Assembly (NCBI RefSeq): GCF_003024195.1 | Contig: NZ_KZ679054.1 | Span: forward strand, 1-64,000 | DNA length: 64,000 nucleotides | Reading direction: 5' to 3' | From: Streptomyces dioscori | Lineage (GTDB): Bacteria > Actinomycetota > Actinomycetes > Streptomycetales > Streptomycetaceae | Part shown: positions 58,637 to 64,000 of the stretch, piece by piece | Layout of the letters: each line of letters opens with the position of its first letter | Position numbering within the stretch: the stretch's first letter is position 1 | Notes under the pieces: model-generated | Seen by the model: the letters and a program-made list of their open reading frames with translations, nothing else | Told to the model about the DNA's origin: nothing | The model's database searches: none | Program-made: the position numbers and the translations under genes

Positions 58637-60843
58637 CCCAGACGCAGGGGGCGGCCGGCCAGGGCGTCCTCGGGCCAGTGCACGGAGGCCCGCAGCAGGG
58701 GCTCCACGTCCGTCGGCCGGAGCCTCGCCAGATGCCCGAGTTCGGACCGCAGCCGCTCGGCGACGACCGGGTCGGGCAGCGCCAGCGGGTCGGTGACCTG
58801 CCAGACCCCGTACAGCAGTCGGCGTATCCGCAGGTGCAGGGCGGTGTCCGTGCCCTGCGGCGGGGGCGGGCCGGTGCCGACGCGGCCGAGCGCGACCCGG
58901 GTGCGGGCGTCGGACGCGGAGCCGCCGTACCCGTCCGGGACGGGTGCGGGGTGGTACGGCGCCGACGCGAGGAACACCAGCGCCCGCAGCCACGCCTTCG
59001 TGTCGTGGCGGGGGAAGGCGTCGCGCAGATACGTGACGGCAGGTTCGGCGGCGCCCAGGGCGAGTTCGTGGAGCAGCCGGTAGAGGATCCGCTGCTCCTT
59101 CGGCCCCGAGCCGTTCCCAGAGCCGTTCCCTGAGTCGTCCCCCGAGCCGTCCGGCGCGACCGGGATGTCCGTGTAGTGGGCGACGAGTGTGCGGTGCGCG
59201 GCCTTCCAGGTGGCGTGGTCCGGCTCCCTGCGGTGCAGGCCGAGCAGCAGCAGCGCCCGCAGGAACGGATCGCCGACGAACTGGCCGGGAACCGTGGGCA
59301 GGCCCTCCTCGACGAGCCGCGCCTCCAGGTCGAGAACCCCCACCGCGCCGAAGTCGCCGGGGAGCCGAGCCGCGGCCAGCACGCACGCCGACTCGCGGTC
59401 GTGGGCCACGGCCAGCAGCGCCAGCTCGTCCCGCCGGCCGTCCGGCACCAGCCGGTCGAGCAGCTCACGGTAGGCGGGCCGCCCGTCACGCGCCGCACGC
59501 TTCTCGTGCGCCTCGTGCGCCTCGTGCGCCTCGTGCGCCTCGTGCGCTTCCTGCGTTTCCTCTGCTTCCTGCGGTACGAGGTCCGCGGTGAGGAGTTCGC
59601 CGGGTGTGCCGGCGCCCCGGGGAAGGTTCTGCCGGGCGGACTCGGCGAACAGCGTCGTACCGAGCGGGCTGCCGCCGGTCAGCCGGTGGGCCGCCCCCGG
59701 CAGCCGGGACGGTACGGCCAGGCCCCGGCAGGCCGCCTCGACGACGCGCGGGGTGTCGTCGGGGGACAGCGGGGGCAGCGCGACGAGCAGCGCCCGCGAC
59801 GAGGCCGTGCCGCCGGGCTCCCAGCCGCTCGTGCGGGCCAGCTCGGACAGGGTGCGGCGGGTCGCGTTGCGCAGCGCCGGATGACCGTGGCCGCGCAGAC
59901 CGGCGAAGAACGCCACCCGGTCCGCGATGCCGTCGGCCCGGTCCCGCAGGACCGCTCCCATCAGCCCGACGCCCGGCGCGCTCTGCGCGTTGTCGACGAG
60001 GACCACCGGACGCCCGGTCCGGTGCCCGCGCGGCAGCGAACCGCCGTACGCGTCGTCGAGATCGGCCAGCAGAGCCCGTACGAGATGGCCCTCGGCGTGG
60101 GTGCGAAGATCGCCGCCCGCCCTGAAGTGGCCGGAGAGCAGCAGAAGGCCGAGCTTGGGGTTGCCGTCGGCGTTCGGGTGGTCGCGGTACCAGGCGGCGG
60201 CCTTCCGCAGCCTGCGGTGCGTGGGCGAGACCCCCTCCGAGAACGTCTCCAGGGCGGCCTCGACGACCGGCTCGACCACCGGACCCGTACCCGGGAGGGA
60301 GCCGGTGAGCGGGTCGGTGAGACGGGCCGAGACCCGGCCGACCCAGCGGCTCGTGGGTGCGCCGACCCAGGATCCCGTGTCGTTGAGCAGCAGGATCTGT
60401 TCGGCCTCCCGGCGGACGCGGGGCACGTCCCGGTCGTTCCAGCCGCCCGCCGCCACGGCCAGCAGGCCCGCCGCGAGCCGGGGGAACGGGATCCGTCCCG
60501 CGTCGGCCACCGGCTCCGCGAGCTGCTCGGCGATCGTCACCAGCGCCTGAGCCACGGGCGACCAGACCTCGTGCGGCCGTCCCGCGGGAGGCCCCGCGAA
60601 CCGGTCGGCCTCGCAGTCGATCAGCGCGAGCGGCGTCCGCCCCTCGTACGCGGCCCGCAGCTCCGCCAGCACCGCGCTCTTGCCGAGCCCGCGGGCCCCG
60701 GCGAACACCACGAAGGGGAGCTCCCTCGGGTGTTCACAGGGGCTTGGCCCGTGCTGGAACGGCCGCAGGCCGACGAGCCGTGGAGCGAGGCCGGGCGGCT
60801 CCGTGTCGAACAACGCCCCTCGGCTGTGCAGCCCTCTGCGCAC
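58633..60843 (-). CDS. Large P-loop NTPase of unknown function
   Basis: This 736-residue protein has Walker A FAGARGLGKSAVLAELR (Gly49-Ser56) and a likely Walker B RPVVLVDNAQ about residue 285. FFAGLRGHGHP and RALLVALPPL follow in the manner of STAND/AAA-type ATPases. The C-terminal half is a helical, Leu-rich region with no enzymatic motif. A stretch of EAHEAHEAHEAHEAHE near residues 433-448 is encoded by exact 9-bp repeats. The ATG giving MRRGLHSRG is used. It is perhaps a signalling or scaffold ATPase; no partner is identifiable. Its stop overlaps the ccsB stop. Confidence 0.65.
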   Translation of the reverse strand: MRRGLHSRGALFDTEPPGLAPRLVGLRPFQHGPSPCEHPRELPFVVFAGARGLGKSAVLAELRAAYEGRTPLALIDCEADRFAGPPAGRPHEVWSPVAQALVTIAEQLAEPVADAGRIPFPRLAAGLLAVAAGGWNDRDVPRVRREAEQILLLNDTGSWVGAPTSRWVGRVSARLTDPLTGSLPGTGPVVEPVVEAALETFSEGVSPTHRRLRKAAAWYRDHPNADGNPKLGLLLLSGHFRAGGDLRTHAEGHLVRALLADLDDAYGGSLPRGHRTGRPVVLVDNAQSAPGVGLMGAVLRDRADGIADRVAFFAGLRGHGHPALRNATRRTLSELARTSGWEPGGTASSRALLVALPPLSPDDTPRVVEAACRGLAVPSRLPGAAHRLTGGSPLGTTLFAESARQNLPRGAGTPGELLTADLVPQEAEETQEAHEAHEAHEAHEAHEKRAARDGRPAYRELLDRLVPDGRRDELALLAVAHDRESACVLAAARLPGDFGAVGVLDLEARLVEEGLPTVPGQFVGDPFLRALLLLGLHRREPDHATWKAAHRTLVAHYTDIPVAPDGSGDDSGNGSGNGSGPKEQRILYRLLHELALGAAEPAVTYLRDAFPRHDTKAWLRALVFLASAPYHPAPVPDGYGGSASDARTRVALGRVGTGPPPPQGTDTALHLRIRRLLYGVWQVTDPLALPDPVVAERLRSELGHLARLRPTDVEPLLRASVHWPEDALAGRPLRLG
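59503..59547. repeat. Five exact 9-bp tandem repeats in the NTPase gene
   Basis: CTCGTGCGC is repeated five times without change, followed by degenerate units to about 59570. On the coding (minus) strand it encodes repeated Glu-Ala-His triplets. Confidence 0.85.
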
Positions 60844-60999
60844 CGCATCTCCCCCTGGGACCCCTCGGGTCCGGTTCTCGTAGAGGTGAGGTGTATCAAC
60901 CGGGGCGCGGCCAGGGGGCGTTGCTTCGGAGTGGACCGATTGATGTCCGCGGGGTTACGCAAATGTCGGCGCCGTCGGCACAGTCCGACCGGGCCCGGT

Positions 61000-62001
61000 T
61001 CAGTTCACGGTGATCGAGTCGAGTTTCGAGCGCAGGTACACATGGGAGTCGACGGGTTCGTACGCCACCCGGCCGACCGGGGCCGGGACCGACTCGACGC
61101 GGGTCCCCGGGGTGCACTCGCCGAAATAGACGAGGGACATCAGCTCCTCGGTGGGCTCGTCGGCGGGCGGCGGCAGTACACGATGACGGCCGGAGCGCCA
61201 GCGGTCACCGGTCCAACGGGCCATCAGATCACCGATGTTGATGGTGAACGCCGCCGGGTCGAAAGGCGCGTCCTCCCAGCCGCCGTCGTCCGTCCAGACC
61301 TGCAGCCCGCCCTTGCCGGCCTGCCGGTCGAGGATGGTGACCGTGCCGAAATCGGTGTGCGGGCCGATACGGAACTGACCCTCCTCGGGCTCGCCGACGA
61401 CCTCCCTGCCCGGATACCAGTTGATGTTGAAGCCGTAGGTCGGGTGGTCCATGTGCCGGGTGAAGAAGTCGGGCTCCAGGCCCAGCGCCTCACCGAGCAG
61501 GGCGAGGAGATGGTTCTCCAGTTCACCCATCCGCGCGAGGTACTCCTCGCACAGCGCGCGGAGCCCCGGGGCCTCCGCCGGCCAGACGTTCGGCGCGCAC
61601 CACTCCGCGTCGGTCACCGGGTCCTCGAAGGGCTCGTGCGTCGCGAAACTCAGGGACTCCTTCAGGTCGGGCGGGGTCGGGGTGCCCTCCGCGTAACCGT
61701 TGGCCTCGGCGCCAGGACCGAGCCAGCCCCGGCCGCCGACCTTCACCGCGTACGGCTCCTTGGCCTCGGCGGGCAGCACGAAGAAGGCGCGGGCCGCCTC
61801 CCGTACGCGTACCCGCAGGCCGGGGTCGACGCCGTGACCGGTCACCAGCAGGAACCCGGCGCTCCGGAGCGCGCCGTCGACCGTCCGGGCGATCCGGGAA
61901 CGGGCCTCGGGATCGCCGGAGAGCCAGGGGCCGAGATCTACGGTCGGCACGCGGGGCCCGCCGCGGGCAGCGGTGTCACTCACTGTCGTCGCGTCACTCA
62001 C
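61000..62001 (-). CDS. Isopenicillin-N-synthase-like iron oxygenase
   Basis: This 333-residue double-stranded beta-helix oxygenase of the IPNS/2-oxoglutarate family has the N-terminal DIOX_N-like VPTVDLGPWLSGD, GFLLVTGHGVDP, and iron ligands His215 and Asp217 in IGPHTDFGTVTIL with His273 in SGRHRVLPPP. The position normally holding the RxS arginine, which binds 2-oxoglutarate or the substrate carboxylate, reads LMS in EELMSLVYFGE. The cosubstrate is therefore uncertain. Its start overlaps the deaminase gene by a few bases, so the two are co-transcribed. Confidence 0.85.
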   Translation of the reverse strand: MSDATTVSDTAARGGPRVPTVDLGPWLSGDPEARSRIARTVDGALRSAGFLLVTGHGVDPGLRVRVREAARAFFVLPAEAKEPYAVKVGGRGWLGPGAEANGYAEGTPTPPDLKESLSFATHEPFEDPVTDAEWCAPNVWPAEAPGLRALCEEYLARMGELENHLLALLGEALGLEPDFFTRHMDHPTYGFNINWYPGREVVGEPEEGQFRIGPHTDFGTVTILDRQAGKGGLQVWTDDGGWEDAPFDPAAFTINIGDLMARWTGDRWRSGRHRVLPPPADEPTEELMSLVYFGECTPGTRVESVPAPVGRVAYEPVDSHVYLRSKLDSITVN

Positions 62002-62491
62002 CGATGTCCTCGTTCCACAGTGCGGGGTTTTCCCTGACGAAGTCGCGCATCATGGCGACACACTCGGCGTCGTCGAGGAGCACGATCTCCACGCCGTGCT
62101 CCGCCAGCCAGTCGTGTCCGCCGTGGAAGGTCTCGGCCTCCCCGACGACCACCCGGGAGATCCCGAACTGCCGGACCAGACCGCTGCAGTACCAGCACGG
62201 CGAGAGCGTGGTCACCATCGTCGTACCGCGGTACGAGCCCTGCCGTCCCGCGTCGCGGAAGGCGGCCGTCTCGGCGTGCGTGGACGGGTCGCCGTCCTGG
62301 ACGCGGCGGTTGTGGCCCCTTCCGAGCAGGGTGCCGTCCGGCGCGTACAGGGCGGCGCCGATGGGGATGCCGCCCTCGGCGAGACCGGCCCTGGCCTCTT
62401 CGACGGCGGTCGAGAGCCAGGTGCGGGCCTGCGTCCTGTCGAAGCGCTCCACGTGGTCCACACCGTCGCTGCCGTTGCTGCCGTCGCTCAT
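61994..62491 (-). CDS. Nucleoside/cytosine deaminase family protein
   Basis: This 165-residue zinc deaminase has ligand and catalytic residues His72-Ala-Glu74 in STHAETAAF and Cys99/Cys102 in LSPCWYCSGL. This matches the yeast-type cytosine deaminase / guanine deaminase group (GGIPIGAALYAPDG is also typical). It hydrolyses an amino group from a base such as cytosine or guanine. The ATG giving MSDGSNGSDG has GGGGAGAG nine bases upstream and is preferred over a GTG three codons earlier. It is in an operon with the downstream oxygenase gene. Confidence 0.9.
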   Translation of the reverse strand: MSDGSNGSDGVDHVERFDRTQARTWLSTAVEEARAGLAEGGIPIGAALYAPDGTLLGRGHNRRVQDGDPSTHAETAAFRDAGRQGSYRGTTMVTTLSPCWYCSGLVRQFGISRVVVGEAETFHGGHDWLAEHGVEIVLLDDAECVAMMRDFVRENPALWNEDIGE

Positions 62492-62571
62492 GGCATCCAC
62501 TCTCCCCGATCGACCCCCGGATCAGTCCCCGGACGGGTCCGTCTTCACCCGCGAGCCGGCGGGGGCGGGCC

Positions 62572-62784
62572 GCGCAGTTCCCCGCGCCCCTAAAAACCAA
62601 AAGACTGCGCAGTTCCCCGCGCTCCTGAAGGGCGAAAAGATTGCGCCGTTCCCCGCGCCCCTATCCCCGTGCCCCTTCGGTGGGACGGGGCGTAGCCCCT
62701 CCCCGAGGGGCGCGGGGAACTGCGCGGCCCGCCCCCACGGTCCCGCAGGCGAACGCGGTTTCTCAGGGGCGCGGGGAACTGCGC
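62572..62784. repeat. Family A repeat cluster (three direct, two inverted copies)
   Basis: Forward cores are at 62572-62590, 62607-62625 (one change) and 62643-62661. Reverse cores are at 62707-62725 and 62766-62784. The last reverse copy's tail (GTCAGCCCCCACGCAGCCGCAG) runs through the stop codon and final codons of the acetyltransferase gene. The rest of the 295-bp gap (62492-62786) holds no gene. Confidence 0.85.
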
Positions 62785-62786
62785 GG

Positions 62787-63242
62787 TCAGCCCCCACGCA
62801 GCCGCAGATCGATCCACAGGTCGCCGCCGCCCGGCAGGGTGTAGCGGTCGGACTCCACGTACCCGTGGGCCAGCGCGAACCGCAGCCCCTCGGCGTTGGC
62901 GGCCAGCACAACGGTCTCGACCGTCGTGGCACCGAGCGCACGGGCCAGCGCCAGCCCCCGTACGTGGAGCCGCTCACCGAACCCCCTGCGGCGGTGGCCG
63001 GGAAGCACGCGGGCGATCACGGTGGCCGCGTTCGCCGCGCCCTCCGGCGGCCGGACCGTCGTGCAGCCGACCAGCACGTCGTCGAGGTACGCCACTTCCA
63101 GGTGGTACCGCCCGGCCCGCTCGCGGACCTCGGCCAGGGACAGCGCGGCCGGCGGAACGATCACGTTGTGGACGTGCCGCCAGTCCTCCAGCAGGGCTTC
63201 GGAGGTGGTGGCTTCGACCCGTTCGATACGGAGATCGGTCAT
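62787..63242 (-). CDS. GNAT-family N-acetyltransferase
   Basis: This 151-residue protein has the acetyl-CoA loop VLPGHRRRGFGERLHVRGLA (the R/QxxGxG/A motif), preceded by the LVGCTTVRPP strand and followed by VETVVLAANAEGLRFALAHG and YVESDRY. A single GNAT domain is present; the substrate is unknown. The start is the ATG giving MTDLRIERVEATT. Its last residues LRLRGG and stop codon lie in the tail of a family A repeat, so the C-terminus may have been altered by repeat insertion. It is divergent from the hydrolase gene. Confidence 0.85.
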   Translation of the reverse strand: MTDLRIERVEATTSEALLEDWRHVHNVIVPPAALSLAEVRERAGRYHLEVAYLDDVLVGCTTVRPPEGAANAATVIARVLPGHRRRGFGERLHVRGLALARALGATTVETVVLAANAEGLRFALAHGYVESDRYTLPGGGDLWIDLRLRGG

Positions 63243-63328
63243 CGCAGCAGGCAAGCGTGTGACCGGACGGGGCGTCAACCGGGTAAATGCCGTTGTCCCT
63301 CTCGCGGGGGTGCGGCGAGGATGAGGGC

Positions 63329-64000
63329 GTGGCCCACTTCCTCGCTCACGACGGCACGCGGCTCGCCTACCGCGAGGACGGCGGGGCGGGCGAGGGCGGG
63401 CCGTTGCTCTGTCTGCCGGGCGGGCCGATGCGGGCGTCGGCGTATCTCGGGGACCTGGGCGGGCTGTCGGCGCACCGGCGGCTGGTGCTGCTCGATCTGC
63501 GGGGCACCGGCGGCTCCGAGGCACCGGCCGACCCGGCGTCGTACCGCTGCGACCGGCAGGTCGACGACGTCGAGGCCCTGCGCGCACACCTCGGCCTCGA
63601 CCGGATCGACCTGCTCACGCACTCGGCGGGCGGCGACCTCGCGATCCTGTACGCGGCCAGGTACCCCCGCCGCGTCCGCACGCTCACGCTCGTCGCCGCG
63701 CGGGCCCGTGCGCTCGGGGTCGACTTCACCCCGGAGCAGCGGCGGGAGGCGGCGGCCCTGCGTACGGACGAGCCGTGGTTCGAGGACGCGTACGAGGCGT
63801 ATCTGAGGATCTGGGACGGGTCCGCCACCGACGCCGACTTCGACGCCGGGACCCCCTTCTTCTACGGGAACCGGACCGCCGCCGCCCGGGCGCACGCGGC
63901 GGCCGAGGTGGCCCAGTCCAACGACGAGGCGGCGGACGCGTACGCGTCCGAGGGCGCGTTCGCCGATCCCGCCGGGACGCGGGCCGCCGTCGCCGGGCTC
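63329..64000 (+). CDS. Alpha/beta-hydrolase (prolyl-aminopeptidase-like), 3' end cut
   Basis: The reading frame is open from a GTG at 63329 to the end of the window (224 codons seen). It has the oxyanion-hole strand LLCLPGGPMRASAYLGDL, then LVLLDLRGTGGSEAP, and the nucleophile elbow LTHSAGGDLAI with Ser99. This is the proline-iminopeptidase/epoxide-hydrolase type of fold; the His and the acid residue lie further on. The elbow is THSAG where GHSxG is usual. The ribosome site GGATGAGG lies just upstream. Substrate is unknown. Confidence 0.85.
   Translation, partial: MAHFLAHDGTRLAYREDGGAGEGGPLLCLPGGPMRASAYLGDLGGLSAHRRLVLLDLRGTGGSEAPADPASYRCDRQVDDVEALRAHLGLDRIDLLTHSAGGDLAILYAARYPRRVRTLTLVAARARALGVDFTPEQRREAAALRTDEPWFEDAYEAYLRIWDGSATDADFDAGTPFFYGNRTAAARAHAAAEVAQSNDEAADAYASEGAFADPAGTRAAVAGL

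Noticed and set aside
59176..62037. 953-codon plus-strand frame over the NTPase and oxygenase genes
   Set aside because: It is antisense to two genes with clear Walker A and iron-ligand motifs, and is Arg/Gly-rich throughout.
1..64000. tRNA genes, riboswitches, prophage or complete IS elements
   Set aside because: I saw no cloverleaf with a GGTTCGAATCC-type arm, no cobalamin or other riboswitch core, and no transposase, integrase or phage structural gene. A covariance-model search would be decisive.

Overview
This window is very GC-rich chromosomal DNA from a Streptomyces (or a very close actinomycete). The evidence is the gene content and order: the bldN/rsbN sporulation pair, a rex-hemA-hemC-hemD operon followed by hemB, a class I lysyl-tRNA synthetase, DUF3558 lipoproteins, an SAM-dependent methyltransferase of the DUF574 type, frequent GTG starts and G/C-ending codons. 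Both ends are cut: base 1 lies inside the 3' end of a 5S rRNA gene, so an rRNA operon lies upstream, and the last gene (alpha/beta hydrolase) runs off the end.

Layout. 1-7.5 kb: 5S rRNA end and terminator, HAD phosphatase, MFS transporter, AcuC-type deacetylase, a conserved phosphatase, a BldC-like small HTH protein, a 32-residue very basic ribosome-type protein, an NAD-dependent epimerase and a PlsC-family acyltransferase. 7.6-11.2 kb (minus strand): anti-sigma factor rsbN, sporulation sigma factor bldN, and a HAD-IB phosphatase. 11.6-18.8 kb (plus): glutaredoxin-like protein, rex, hemA, hemC, hemD and hemB. A Rex operator lies upstream of rex, so NADH/NAD+ balance probably tunes haem synthesis. 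18.9-26 kb: a large membrane-anchored receptor-like protein, an HTH/transmembrane protein, a DUF574 methyltransferase, a DUF4253 protein and an atypical aminoglycoside-phosphotransferase-fold protein. 26.2-30 kb: divergent argS and lysS. 30.1-34 kb: a 166-bp MITE-like element, a DUF2637 membrane protein and two DUF3558 lipoproteins. 34-40 kb: rtcB, an SDR dehydrogenase, a luciferase-like monooxygenase/FMN reductase pair and a GT4 glycosyltransferase. 40.3-46.3 kb: a two-component system, polyphosphate kinase 2 and an ABC/FtsX-type exporter. 46.4-49.4 kb: an O-methyltransferase plus PobA-like FAD monooxygenase pair that looks like a small secondary-metabolism island. 49.7-58.6 kb: a conserved protein, hemL, a phosphoglycerate-mutase-like protein, a Tat-type deacetylase lipoprotein and the System II cytochrome c maturation set (TlpA/ResA-like, CcdA, ResB, CcsB). 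58.6-64 kb: a P-loop NTPase, an IPNS-like oxygenase, a deaminase, a GNAT acetyltransferase and the partial hydrolase.

Haem is the connecting theme: glutamyl-tRNA to porphyrin (hemA, hemL, hemB, hemC, hemD) and haem attachment to cytochromes (ccdA, resB, ccsB) are in one window, with the redox sensor Rex at the head of the first operon.

The most unusual non-coding content is a dispersed intergenic repeat family with the 19-bp core GCGCAGTTCCCCGCGCCCC (about 29 copies in eight clusters). In one place two opposed copies form a perfect 28-bp hairpin exactly between convergent genes, and in another a copy encodes a protein's C-terminus. A second repeat family (about 85-98 bp, two copies) and a MITE whose end coincides with a stop codon add to this. 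I found no CRISPR array, complete insertion sequence, prophage or tRNA gene.
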